64,000 nucleotides of DNA from Nitrincola iocasae (GCF_008727795.1 NZ_CP044222.1:1922001-1986000), one strand, 5' to 3'. Positions 1 to 7,112 are shown, counted from the stretch's first letter. Notes: generated from the letters alone by a model not told the origin. Numbers and translations: made by a program.

Positions 1-296
1 TATCAAAAGAAATCCAACTTACAGCCTTTATGTCTACTGTATATTTAGGCGAGAAAGATGGAATACAACTGTTTGGTTTTGAACAAGGGGCGCGTTCCTG
101 GTTTAATAAATCGCTATCGGAATTAGATGATGACGAATACTTATCATTACTTGCTATGCTGCCGGGGCCGAATATGTTCAAGCCAAATACAGTGGCGTCG
201 AGAGAAAGGGTACGTCGTATCAAGCAGGTATTAAATGGTGAGTGTATCTACGAGCATGTGTCTCAAATATTCTTAGAGCAATGTTCTGAGAGGTGA
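1..296 (+). CDS. GT51 transglycosylase domain protein, C-terminal part
   Basis: The reading frame is open from base 3, so the gene begins before the window. The visible part carries the end of a family 51 peptidoglycan glycosyltransferase domain: the stretch around VYLGEKDG, then the F-x-K-S-L-S-E-L-D element, then the L-L-A-M-L-P-G-P-N-M-F-P-N segment that closes the domain in PBP1-type enzymes and in monofunctional MtgA. Such enzymes polymerise lipid II in the periplasm. Only about 40 residues follow the domain, so no transpeptidase domain is present and the protein is monofunctional or truncated. The family assignment rests on motif order. What precedes it cannot be seen. Confidence 0.7.
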   Translation, partial: SKEIQLTAFMSTVYLGEKDGIQLFGFEQGARSWFNKSLSELDDDEYLSLLAMLPGPNMFKPNTVASRERVRRIKQVLNGECIYEHVSQIFLEQCSER

Positions 297-400
297 CTAG
301 GCAATCTACAACACAAGGACAAAATTACTTGCTAGCACTGGCAATTTTTCCTGTGAGCGTGGCATTAGGCAGCGCGGCTCAGCTCAAGGTGCTTGCGTAA
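293..400 (+). CDS. Possible 35-aa hydrophobic ORF coupled to the transglycosylase
   Basis: A GTG codon overlaps the transglycosylase stop (GTGA) and opens a 35-codon frame with one hydrophobic stretch (LLALAIFPVSVALG). It ends just inside the left arm of the inverted repeat in front of the MarR gene. The overlap suggests translational coupling. I recognise no family, and the ORF may be the head of a longer gene cut by the arrival of the MarR block, or chance. Confidence 0.3.
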   Translation: MTRQSTTQGQNYLLALAIFPVSVALGSAAQLKVLA

Positions 401-454
401 TAGTTGATCTCGCAATTATTTGGGTATATAGTTGCGAGATCAACTATTGCGCAA
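393..454 (+). promoter_or_regulatory. Double MarR-type operator in a 23-bp inverted repeat
   Basis: Arms at 393-415 and 432-454 are inverted copies matching at 22 of 23 positions. Each arm holds a smaller MarR-like dyad: ATAGTTG-N6-CAACTAT at 428-447, and AATAGTTG with GCAATTATT at 399-420. The right-hand dyad ends about 18 bases before the MarR start codon, so binding would block transcription or translation initiation. The MarR protein encoded next is the natural ligand, giving autoregulation of the 465-2532 operon. Symmetry is seen directly; the protein partner is inferred. Confidence 0.6.
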
Positions 455-464
455 AGAGGTGCTT

Positions 465-887
465 GTGTCGAAAAATTTAGAAGCTGAATTGGTGATAAGC
501 ATCATCAATATGCAAAGCAAAATTCAGAAAAGTGTTGGCGCAGCCCTTACTGCGCATGGTATTGGCCTATCAGAGTATCTTGTTCTAAATCAGTTATATA
601 TCGCTACAAATCAGAAAATGCGGCGCAGCGACCTTGCAGAAAAAGTGGGATTGAGCCCGTCCGGCGTCACCCGTCTTCTCAATCCAATGGAGAAAATAGG
701 GCTTATTGAAAAGGAAGGTAACCCTCGTGATGCGAGAGTCAGTTTGGTTATTCTTTCAGAGGCTGGAAAGAAAATTACTGAAGAGGCAAAAGTTTCGTTT
801 GCGTACGCTTCAAGTACGTTGTTTGAGTCACTCGACAAAAAACGATTGAGTTTGCTTTCAGATATGCTAAAGGTTGTAACGAAATGA
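465..887 (+). CDS. MarR family transcriptional regulator
   Basis: This is a small winged-helix repressor of about 140 residues. The central part reads as the MarR recognition helix and wing: RRSDLAEKVGLSPSGVTRLLNPMEK, followed by the D-P-R-D-A-R wing motif that is diagnostic for the family. I prefer the GTG at 465, which has an AGAGGT ribosome site at 454-459, over an in-frame TTG at 432 that lies inside the operator. The stop overlaps the next gene's ATG (ATGA), so the regulator and the hydrolase/SDR pair form one operon. The inducing ligand is not evident; the neighbours suggest a small hydrophobic or aromatic compound. Confidence 0.85.
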   Translation: MSKNLEAELVISIINMQSKIQKSVGAALTAHGIGLSEYLVLNQLYIATNQKMRRSDLAEKVGLSPSGVTRLLNPMEKIGLIEKEGNPRDARVSLVILSEAGKKITEEAKVSFAYASSTLFESLDKKRLSLLSDMLKVVTK

Positions 888-1717
888 CTACCACAAATTA
901 CCGCCAAGCTCTGATAGATAAAATTGAAACGTCTGTTACTCAAAGCCATATTAAGGCGGGTTCGATTGAAACAGCCTACTTGTCGTCAGGCGCTGGTCAA
1001 CCGCTGATTTTGCTACATGGAGCCGGGGCAGGGGCGGTAACTTGGTATCCGTCCATTGGCGCTATATCAAAGCACTTTCACGTAATTGCCCCCGACATAG
1101 TTGGCTATGGGGAATCCGATAAGCCTGAAGCTTCCTATGATAGGGCTTACTTTTCGAAGTGGCTAAAGGACTTCCTGTCGGCATTAAATATCCCCAAAGT
1201 GCATATCGTGGGCTTGTCTCAGGGAGGAGCAGTTGCTCTCCAGTTCGTTCTGGACAACCCAGAAATGGTCGATAAACTCGTCTTGGTTGATTCTGGAGGG
1301 CTTGGTGCTCAGCCTACGCTTGCTGCTTTTTTGGGTATGATTTGGCTGAACAGTTTCCCGTCTTCTCTGGCCAATCGATTTTTTTCTCGCTATCTACTGT
1401 TTGACCCTGAAAACAGGGATCCAAATCACGGATGGTATTCTATTGATGTTTTAAAGCGTAAAGGTGGTAAAAATGCCTTTAAGCAAGGTCGAGGTTCGGC
1501 AGTTTCGGAAATTCCGAAAGCCTCGCTCCGCAAGATACAAAATAAAACATTAGTAATTTGGGGGGAGAGTGATCGGTTATTTCCAGTTGAATATGGCGTT
1601 AGTTCGACTTCGGAGATAGCTAACGCCAAGTTTTTAAAAATAAAAGATGCGGGACATCTTCCGCTAATGGATCAGACGGATACGTTTAATGAAGCTGTTG
1701 TAGATTTTTTGAATTAG
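884..1717 (+). CDS. Alpha/beta hydrolase (MhpC/BphD-like)
   Basis: This is a 277-residue soluble alpha/beta-hydrolase. The oxyanion region HGAGAGAVTW, the nucleophile elbow G-L-S-Q-G-G, the acid segment WGESDRLFP and the catalytic histidine in D-A-G-H-L-P-L appear in the usual order. Overall layout resembles meta-cleavage C-C hydrolases and related esterases, although those usually carry GNSMGG at the elbow, so the reaction is uncertain. It starts 4 bases inside the MarR gene and is followed after 11 bases by the SDR gene. This context suggests hydrolysis and oxidation of one substrate under MarR control. Confidence 0.8.
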   Translation: MTTTNYRQALIDKIETSVTQSHIKAGSIETAYLSSGAGQPLILLHGAGAGAVTWYPSIGAISKHFHVIAPDIVGYGESDKPEASYDRAYFSKWLKDFLSALNIPKVHIVGLSQGGAVALQFVLDNPEMVDKLVLVDSGGLGAQPTLAAFLGMIWLNSFPSSLANRFFSRYLLFDPENRDPNHGWYSIDVLKRKGGKNAFKQGRGSAVSEIPKASLRKIQNKTLVIWGESDRLFPVEYGVSSTSEIANAKFLKIKDAGHLPLMDQTDTFNEAVVDFLN

Positions 1718-1728
1718 CTGGAGGTTAT

Positions 1729-2532
1729 ATGCTAAGGCTTGAAAATAAAAATGTATTGATAACTGGAGCTTCCAGAGGTATAGGTAAAGCGATTGCTGAA
1801 CTATTTTCTGAGGAAGGTGCGAATGTTATTGTTACTGATATAGATGATGAATCGGGTAATAATGTAGCCGCTGGAATTGGCGAATCTTCCTGTTATCTTC
1901 ACCTTGATGTGGGGAAGGAAGATGATTGGATTGCAGCGAGTGAGTTTGTAAAGAATAAATATGGTGGCTTGGACATTATGGTTAATAATGCAGGAATAGC
2001 TGGCATTCTTGAAACTCAAGGACCCCATGACCCAGAAAATCTGAACATTAAAAGCTGGCACAAAGTTCATGAAACGAATCTTGATGGTGTTGCGCTTGGA
2101 TGCAAATATGGTATTCGGCTCATGAAGAACTCTACATCAGGAAGTATCGTAAATATCTCTTCGAGATCAGGTATTATTGGTATTCCTTTTGCTGCTGCAT
2201 ATGCATCCAGTAAAGCAGCTGTTCGCAACCATACGAAATCTGTAGCTCTTTACTGTGCTGAAAAGAAATACCGCATTAGATGTAACTCTATTCACCCCGG
2301 TGCCATATATACGCCCTTATGGGATGTGATGCTTGGAGATGGAGAGCAAAGAGATAGCATGGTAAAAGCAATTTCTTCTGAGATTCCTCTTGGGGTTATG
2401 GGAGAACCTAAGGACGTTGCATATGCCGCGCTATACCTGGCTTCTGACGAATCCAAATATGTCACGGGAATTGAGCTCAATGTTGATGGTGGAATCCTGG
2501 CGGGTAGCACCGCCTCACCACCAGGCAAATGA
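1729..2532 (+). CDS. Short-chain dehydrogenase/reductase, classical type
   Basis: This is a 267-residue Rossmann-fold oxidoreductase. It shows the cofactor motif TGASRGIG near residue 13, an acidic residue after the second strand (TDID) that favours NAD(H), N-N-A-G, the catalytic serine in NISSRSG, Y-x3-K in YASSK, and the late HPGAIYTP segment. The C terminus has the usual VTG-hydrophobic-NVDGG signature. A GGAGG ribosome site precedes the ATG. It is the last gene of the MarR-led operon. The sequence resembles cyclic-alcohol and hydroxysteroid dehydrogenases in the SDR superfamily, but substrate cannot be read from it. Confidence 0.85.
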   Translation: MLRLENKNVLITGASRGIGKAIAELFSEEGANVIVTDIDDESGNNVAAGIGESSCYLHLDVGKEDDWIAASEFVKNKYGGLDIMVNNAGIAGILETQGPHDPENLNIKSWHKVHETNLDGVALGCKYGIRLMKNSTSGSIVNISSRSGIIGIPFAAAYASSKAAVRNHTKSVALYCAEKKYRIRCNSIHPGAIYTPLWDVMLGDGEQRDSMVKAISSEIPLGVMGEPKDVAYAALYLASDESKYVTGIELNVDGGILAGSTASPPGK

Positions 2533-2618
2533 TGTCTAACGATCAGCTGCGTCTCAATTATTGTGTGAAACTATTTTGTGCAATACGATGATTAGTAATT
2601 AGCTTGGAGTTTAGTTCT

Positions 2619-3458
2619 ATGACAGATACTGTTCGTGACGTTGATCAGCATTTTTGGAGTAGTAAGTTTATTCCATATCTGACGATCCGTACGACCCAAA
2701 ATAGTACACAAAGCTATAAAGCTCACTGTCATCCTGAATTATCAGTCGGACTTATTGAGTCGGGAATAACACAGTTATCGATGTCAGATGGAACGGTTAT
2801 CCTCAAAAAAGAAGACATTATTCTCATTGAACCTAATATTGTACATGCCTGTAATCCAGTAGAAGGTATGCCTCGCAGTTATCACATGCTATATATCGAC
2901 AATGAATGGTGTTGTAATGTGCTATCTAAGCTCTATGGATATGAGGTCAAAAAATACAGTTGTGACTTAAATTTACTTCCTGTATCGGAAAATGATATAA
3001 AATTATCAGATTTAATTTTTTCACTTCTACATCATGGATTTCATAATGATGTCATAGAGGTAGAGCGTTATTTATTAAATTTAGTAAGCCGCTACTGCTC
3101 TCCTCAAAGTGAGCATGAAGAGGAAAGTGAATTGGTTTGTAAATTAAAGAATCGATTTTTACAAGACTTAGCTTATGCACCATCTCTTGAAACTGTTTCA
3201 AAAGAGTTCGGAAGACCAAAAGAGACCTTAATTCGTGTTTTTAAAAAACACTATGGTATTACGCCAAAGTCATTTTTAAATAATAGCCGCATTGAGAAGG
3301 CTAAGATTCTTTTGAAGCACGGAATGAGTATCGTTGATGTGGCGGCTGAATTGGGTTTCTCTGATCAAAGTCAATTTCATCGTACATTTGTTAACTATAC
3401 AGCTTCAACACCACGGCAATACCAGCAGGTAACGTCAATTTTTGACAATAAATCCTAA
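2619..3458 (+). CDS. AraC family regulator with N-terminal cupin sensor
   Basis: Residues 1-150 look like an AraC-type cupin arm (SYKAHCHPELSVGLIESG, then a metal-cupin-like LIEPNIVHACNP). The last 100 residues contain the paired helix-turn-helix domain, ending in the family signature IVDVAAELGFSDQSQFHRTFVNYTASTPRQY. I start it at the ATG at 2619, which has TTGGAG upstream, rather than at a TTG in the same frame at 2604. It is transcribed separately from the MarR operon, 86 bases downstream, and could be a second regulator of that operon or of the following transporter. Base composition is notably AT-rich. Confidence 0.85.
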   Translation: MTDTVRDVDQHFWSSKFIPYLTIRTTQNSTQSYKAHCHPELSVGLIESGITQLSMSDGTVILKKEDIILIEPNIVHACNPVEGMPRSYHMLYIDNEWCCNVLSKLYGYEVKKYSCDLNLLPVSENDIKLSDLIFSLLHHGFHNDVIEVERYLLNLVSRYCSPQSEHEEESELVCKLKNRFLQDLAYAPSLETVSKEFGRPKETLIRVFKKHYGITPKSFLNNSRIEKAKILLKHGMSIVDVAAELGFSDQSQFHRTFVNYTASTPRQYQQVTSIFDNKS

Positions 3459-3564
3459 GTTGTAACACTTATAATTAGAACACAATTTTGGCTATAGGTA
3501 ACTGTTGATGTCACGTTCTAAATCAGATTAACCTCTGGTTTGGCTAATCTAAGGTGTTGAAATT

Positions 3565-3692
3565 TAAGCTTAAGAGCTACTTAAGTGTGACAGTCAAATC
3601 GTGGTATTTCCAGTCCCAAGGCCCCGATATAGTTACAGCTATTTTGTTTATATTTAGTATTAATGCGTCGCCAGTCCTTTAGCTCGACTTTA
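3565..3692 (+). repeat. VCR-like integron attC site
   Basis: This non-coding stretch aligns through most of its length with the Vibrio cholerae repeat as I remember it. The 12-mer TTTCCAGTCCCA (3607-3618) is exact and is preceded by TCAA..CGTGG. TTTAGTATTAATGCGT (about 3654-3669) corresponds to the VCR TTTAGTGTTATGCGT, and the final CAGTCC-TTTAGC-CG block matches the VCR end. The left core TAACAA is degraded to TTAAGA. It lies between the AraC and LysE genes, where a cassette boundary would sit. It is probably too decayed to recombine well. Confidence 0.7.
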
Positions 3693-3737
3693 AATTTTTG
3701 TCGAAATAACTTATTTTATATACAAAGAGGGGGAATC

Positions 3738-4395
3738 ATGGAGCTTAATTTAATAAGCATCTTTATTACCGTAGCAGTTGCTCATTTTCTAGCACTTCTT
3801 AGTCCAGGTCCTGACTTTGTATTGGTAGTAAAAAGCGCATTTAAAGGAAACCGTAAAAATGCTGTTGGGGTCGCGCTTGGTATTGCCACTGCAAATGCAG
3901 TCTACATTGGTTTATGTCTTATTGGTGTAGGGGCAATTCTTTCAACCTCAGTGTCGTTGATGATTGCACTTAAATTTATTGGTGGGTTGTTTCTTATGTA
4001 CATTGCGTTTAACGCATTAAAAACCCCCCAAAAATTCTTACCAGAATATGACCGCAATATCAGCTAATTCGACTGAGTTTTCATTACTCTCTTTTTCAAA
4101 AGAATTCGTCACTGGTTTTTTATCTGGTATTTTAAATCCTAAAAACCTGTTGTTTTATCTCAGTCTTTTTACCGTCGCACTTACACCAGATATAAGTCTA
4201 CAGTTTAAAATGATACTCGGCACTTGGATGACTGCCATCGTGTTTTTATGGGATGTAACCATTATCTATTTTTTGTCTAAAAATAGCGTACGCAAGAAAT
4301 TCACTAAAATGGCTTTTTATATAGACAAGATTACTGGCTTTATTTTAGGTGCTATTGGGTTTAGCATTGTTAATTCTGTTTGGGCTAAGCAGTAA
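3738..4395 (+). pseudogene. LysE/RhtB family exporter, frameshifted
   Basis: Two overlapping frames together give one LysE-family amino-acid exporter of about 215 residues. The first half starts at ATG 3738 behind a strong AGAGGGGGAA site and contains the family opening (SPGPDFVLVVKSAFKGNRKNAVGVALG) and three membrane helices. It stops at 4065-4067. The second half, in the +1 frame, supplies the conserved LSGILNPKNLLFYLSLF segment and the last helices. The switch falls at or just after the run AAAAACCCCCCAAAAA (about 4019-4033), the kind of homopolymer where indels arise. Either the gene is broken or the assembly has an indel there. Confidence 0.75.
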
Positions 4396-4439
4396 AAATA
4401 TAATGATCTGCTTTAGTCGGGTGCAAGTTCACTGATATA

Positions 4440-4510
4440 ATAACGCATGGGCAGATCCGCTTCGCTCCTGATTTTAGCCCACGTGTATTGCCCCTAAGCG
4501 GGCGCTAGGT
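4440..4510 (+). repeat. attC-like site downstream of LysE
   Basis: The end GCCCCTAAGCGGGCGCTAGGT matches the terminal part of a VCR-type attC, with GCTAGGT differing at one base from the GTTRRRY core. Upstream, ATAACGCATGGGC (from about 4439) pairs with GCCCACGTGTAT (about 4478-4489) around a TCCGCTTCGCTCC loop, the hairpin form expected of attC. It separates the LysE gene from the next small gene, whose ribosome site begins immediately after the core. Confidence 0.55.
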
Positions 4511-4523
4511 GAGAGGGGATTTT

Positions 4524-5078
4524 ATGGAATATTACATCGGATATGCTGTGGCGGGCTTACTTGCACTATCAGCGGCATTACTTGGAGCCTTGATTCCAGG
4601 CGGACCGATTGAAAATAGGAATTTTTCACATATATCCCCCTTAAAACTGGGGATGTTCAATGTATTCCTAACTGTTTTGGGAATTGGTAGTTTTACGTTA
4701 GTCTATTTTTCAATTGTAGGAGCCAAGCCTGCATTTCTCGCAGCAGCGCTTTGTGGAATATCGTATTTCCTAGTGTATGCCCTAGATTTAGGAAAGATAT
4801 TCCCTGTGTCTCCAGATAGGATGCCACGTGCATTGTTCTGGATTGAGGTTGTTGGGCTTATCCTATCGATACCACTAACATTCCTATCCCTTGCCAATGT
4901 ATTTATGTCAAAAGGTAGTGTCAATACCTCTGGAGTTACATCAAGTGCTATGATCCTAGTGTTGGCTGTTATGATTGTTCTGGGTGTTGGAATAGTAATA
5001 TTTGCTACAAAATCAGCAATGCGGCAATCGCCTAAAAAAGCTAATTCAGCGGACACAAAAAACCGCACGGCTGATTAG
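4524..5078 (+). CDS. Unknown membrane protein (cassette-type gene)
   Basis: The 184-residue product has about five hydrophobic segments: near residues 5-25, 43-65, 68-85, 101-122 and 137-160. It ends in a basic/polar tail rich in K, S, T and D, so it is an integral inner-membrane protein. I recognise no family. The ATG at 4524 has GAGAGGGGA upstream and is preferred over a GTG at 4509 inside the attC-like core. The 3' end of the gene overlaps another attC-like hairpin, which is usual for integron cassettes. Function cannot be proposed. Confidence 0.65.
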   Translation: MEYYIGYAVAGLLALSAALLGALIPGGPIENRNFSHISPLKLGMFNVFLTVLGIGSFTLVYFSIVGAKPAFLAAALCGISYFLVYALDLGKIFPVSPDRMPRALFWIEVVGLILSIPLTFLSLANVFMSKGSVNTSGVTSSAMILVLAVMIVLGVGIVIFATKSAMRQSPKKANSADTKNRTAD

Positions 5079-5091
5079 CGGAGTGTTATGC
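5030..5091 (+). repeat. attC-like hairpin overlapping the end of the membrane-protein gene
   Basis: CTAATTCAGC (5041-5050) pairs with GCTGATTAG (5070-5078), leaving one unpaired base, a hallmark of attC stems. The core GTTATGC lies at 5085-5091, and GCCTAAA at 5030-5036 sits where the partner core GCATAAC would be expected, matching at 5 of 7 positions. The stop codon of the preceding gene is inside the element. Confidence 0.45.
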
Positions 5092-5176
5092 GGCCTAAAA
5101 AATCGAGATATGACTAAAAAAATGTTTACAGCGGACCTATATATTAAGGTCAGAAAAAATAGATTCGAAGCCAAGA

Positions 5177-5244
5177 ACCTATCGTTTTATGCACTGCACT
5201 GCACTGGATCTCGCTTTGCTCAGTCTGTGCGGATGGTGTTAGGT
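5177..5244 (+). repeat. attC site with near-consensus core sites
   Basis: ACCTATC (5177-5183) and GTTAGGT (5238-5244) form the outer R''/R' pair, matching at 6 of 7 positions. GTTAGGT fits GTTRRRY exactly. Inside, GCACTGCACTG pairs imperfectly with CAGTCTGTGC around the loop GGATCTCGCTTTGCT. At 68 bp this has the length of a short attC. Bases 5092-5176 between this and the previous core have no convincing gene, so an ORF-less cassette is possible. Confidence 0.6.
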
Positions 5245-5252
5245 GCCATATT

Positions 5253-5837
5253 ATGAAAAGAATTATCACATTTTTGATACTTGCTTCATGGTTGACCTCA
5301 AATGTCGTTTTGGCTGTTTGTGATGAGAACATTGCCGAAAGTACACCTTTGTCACGCTTTGTTCTTAACGACAGTGAGGCATATGACCAACAAACGAACT
5401 TGACGTGGAACCGTTGCAGTGTAGGTACCACTTGGACGAGTGACGCCGGTTGCGTTGGGGAAGTAAAGCTATTGGGACTAGATAAAGCAAAACAATTCGC
5501 ACAGAATCTCGGTGACGGTTGGCGTATTCCAACGATTGAAGAGCTTTATAGTATTGTCGAACAGAAATGCTTCAATCCAACGATTAACTCCAGGGTGTTC
5601 CCAACAGTGACAAATTTTGGAGAAGGTGCGCCTTATTGGAGTGACAGCAACGTTGAGGAAATACCATCACTAATTTATTTCATTGATTTTCTCGACGGAG
5701 CTGTAGATGGTCACACCAAAGGGTTTCCACTGGCAGTGCGTTTGGTGCGTAGTGGATGTTTGTCGGATACGTCGAGACGATGTGGCGGTGAACCTGGCCG
5801 CCATCAGGCATATCACGATGAACTTCTTGAAGAGTGA
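5253..5837 (+). CDS. DUF1566 (Lcl-like) secreted protein with altered C terminus
   Basis: The first 21 residues form a Sec signal peptide ending at VLAVC; the cysteine there could be lipidated. Residues 35-160 carry the DUF1566 fold signatures: D-Q-Q-T-N-L-T-W-N-R-C, then G-D-G-W-R-I-P-T-I-E-E-L, and late V-R-L-V-R-S-G. The family is extracytoplasmic and of unknown function. DUF1566 domains normally end at the VRSG element. Here about 28 more residues follow, and that DNA in another frame encodes a transposase end, so the tail is probably acquired. The gene begins 8 bases after an attC core, as expected of a cassette. Confidence 0.7.
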   Translation: MKRIITFLILASWLTSNVVLAVCDENIAESTPLSRFVLNDSEAYDQQTNLTWNRCSVGTTWTSDAGCVGEVKLLGLDKAKQFAQNLGDGWRIPTIEELYSIVEQKCFNPTINSRVFPTVTNFGEGAPYWSDSNVEEIPSLIYFIDFLDGAVDGHTKGFPLAVRLVRSGCLSDTSRRCGGEPGRHQAYHDELLEE

Positions 5838-5913
5838 AAAAATGTTTAAGGCAGGTATACAGCGTAAACGAAAGAAGGCCACGACGAACTGAGAGTATCT
5901 ATCGTAAATCATT
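5749..5913 (+). pseudogene. Remnant of ISAs1/H-repeat-type transposase C terminus
   Basis: In the frame starting at 5749 the DNA reads as the C-terminal helix region of ISAs1-family DDE transposases: R-I-R-R-D-D, N-L-A-A-I-R-H-I-T-M-N-F-L-K-S-E-K, then F-K-A-G-I-Q-R-K-R-K-K-A. A stop interrupts it, and E-Y-L-S follows in the same frame before another stop, matching the family's usual ending. No other part of the element is visible. It overlaps the 3' end of the DUF1566 gene and explains that gene's odd tail. Confidence 0.55.
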
Positions 5914-5940
5914 GCGATATGTAAGGGTTTATGATATTCC

Positions 5941-5997
5941 GTACCCACAAGCGGGCCGGGGCCTCTGCTGCCGTAGCTTCGGCCCCAAAATTAGGGA
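5941..5997 (+). repeat. GC-rich hairpin, attC- or terminator-like
   Basis: GGGGCC (5958-5963) pairs with GGCCCC (5981-5986), and an inner GCT/AGC pair sits in the loop. It is followed by AAAATTAGGGAT, which resembles a degraded GTTRRRY core. The 110 bases between the transposase relic and the next gene hold nothing else I can name. Confidence 0.35.
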
Positions 5998-6022
5998 TTA
6001 ATTTTCTATAGGGAGTAAGAAC

Positions 6023-6442
6023 TTGAAGTTTGGATACATAGGGATTGCATTAGGTTCAATTGCATTACTGCTTGCACTTGTAAGTTTTTGGGCTGGGCCG
6101 ATCTCCCCGCAACCTACTCTTGAAACTCTCGTTGCTGAAAAAGCTGCCTCTATTAGATCAGCCGCATTGGATGCATTGTCTGGTAAGGAAGTAGTTTCAG
6201 AAACGTATAAAACTCAGTGGACGATCGACAAGGTTATCGATGTGATCATTCCATTGCTGGGTGGTTTGGCAGTAATACTTGCTGTTGTTTCTTTTACACA
6301 GAAAGAGCCTTCTCGAATTACAGGCGGTGCCGCTGCACTAGGGCTTAGCGCAATAGCATTCCAGTTTATCGCAATGTACGTAATGGCGATTCTGTTTGTG
6401 TTTTTAGTAATTTCAGTAATAGGCACCCTTGGTAGTGGTTAA
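6023..6442 (+). CDS. Small inner-membrane protein, YidI-like
   Basis: The 139-residue product starts at a TTG preceded by GGGAGTAAG. It has an N-terminal helix (residues 4-24), a loop with P-x-P-T-L-E-T-x-V-A-E-K-A and a W-T-I-D-K element, and then two or three further helices (70-90, 100-135). The loop and spacing remind me of the YidI-type small membrane protein family, whose role is unknown, but this is recognition by eye. It lies in the cassette block between two attC-like segments. Confidence 0.6.
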   Translation: MKFGYIGIALGSIALLLALVSFWAGPISPQPTLETLVAEKAASIRSAALDALSGKEVVSETYKTQWTIDKVIDVIIPLLGGLAVILAVVSFTQKEPSRITGGAAALGLSAIAFQFIAMYVMAILFVFLVISVIGTLGSG

Positions 6443-6443
6443 A

Positions 6444-6475
6444 ATTAACAAGGCGTTGAAGGCTTTTTCACTACA
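6444..6475 (+). repeat. Left half of an attC-like site
   Basis: TTAACAAGGCGTTGAAG begins 4 bases after the preceding stop codon and has the form of the left attC core plus L'' box (compare TAACAA..GC..CAAG in VCRs). No matching right core is evident before the next gene at 6560, so the site looks decayed. Confidence 0.35.
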
Positions 6476-6559
6476 GGCAGCATTTTCGTAGCCCTTGGCT
6501 GGCGGCATATTTATACGCTATATATTGGTTTTTCTACAGCTCATTAGGAGTCAACAACG

Positions 6560-7093
6560 ATGTCATTGCATTCCCTCTACACCGTTGCGTACCTCGAAGT
6601 TTCTGAGATGCAGATGAACTGGATGCAGGAATTGCGGCGTAAGCATGATCCGCACTACACGGTAGTGGATCCGCATTTTACCCTGGCATTCGCCGTTCGC
6701 GGAGTTGAGCAAGGCGTCTATCTTGACCACATCGCAACCATTGCGAGTGAAACGAGGCCAATTTCGTTTCACTGCAAGTACGCGATGCTCGGGGCCGACA
6801 ACATTGACGACACAGCGTATGTATTCCTGGTGCCCGATGAAGGATACTCCGATCTCTCCTTGCTCCACGACAGGCTGTATCGGGGTGTACTTGAGCCGTT
6901 CCACAGACTTGAATTTCCGTACATCCCTCACATCAGTATCGCTGGCATGAAGGATTTCAAGCGGGCCAAGCGACTGTGTGATGAGTTGAACAGCCGAGGA
7001 GTTCACGTCCATGGCCAGCTTGCTTCCATCACGACAGGTTTCTTAAAGGACGGCAAGTTCTGTCATGTGCAAACATTTGAACTTGCCGCCTAA
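6560..7093 (+). CDS. 2H phosphoesterase / 2'-5' RNA ligase-like protein
   Basis: This 177-residue protein contains both catalytic signatures of the 2H phosphoesterase superfamily. The first is H39-F-T41 in DPHFTLAF and the second is H124-I-S126 in PHISIAG, with matching spacing for the LigT fold. Members hydrolyse 2',3'-cyclic phosphates or ligate RNA ends; the substrate here is unknown. The gene is visibly more GC-rich than its neighbours, and its stop codon lies in an attC half resembling those of class 1 integron cassettes, so it probably arrived on its own. It is cytosolic and starts at ATG 6560 after TTAGGAG. Confidence 0.8.
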   Translation: MSLHSLYTVAYLEVSEMQMNWMQELRRKHDPHYTVVDPHFTLAFAVRGVEQGVYLDHIATIASETRPISFHCKYAMLGADNIDDTAYVFLVPDEGYSDLSLLHDRLYRGVLEPFHRLEFPYIPHISIAGMKDFKRAKRLCDELNSRGVHVHGQLASITTGFLKDGKFCHVQTFELAA

Positions 7094-7112
7094 CCCCTCC
7101 ATCGAGCGGTCA
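7088..7112 (+). repeat. Left half of a class-1-type attC
   Basis: GCCTAACCCCTCCATCGAG at 7088-7106 has an exact RYYYAAC core and continues like the 59-base elements of aminoglycoside-resistance cassettes, which begin GCCTAACCCTTCCATCGAG in my memory. The stop codon of the phosphoesterase gene lies within the core. The right half with a GTTAGGC-type core is missing, so the cassette boundary is broken here. Confidence 0.55.

Noticed and set aside
3663..3737. An upstream ATG at 3663 extending the LysE gene.
   Set aside because: This ATG is part of the VCR-like element (TTAATGCGT), and the strong ribosome site supports ATG 3738.
6563..7012. A 149-codon minus-strand frame opposite the 2H phosphoesterase gene.
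   Set aside because: The plus-strand gene has both catalytic motifs, and the antisense frame has none.
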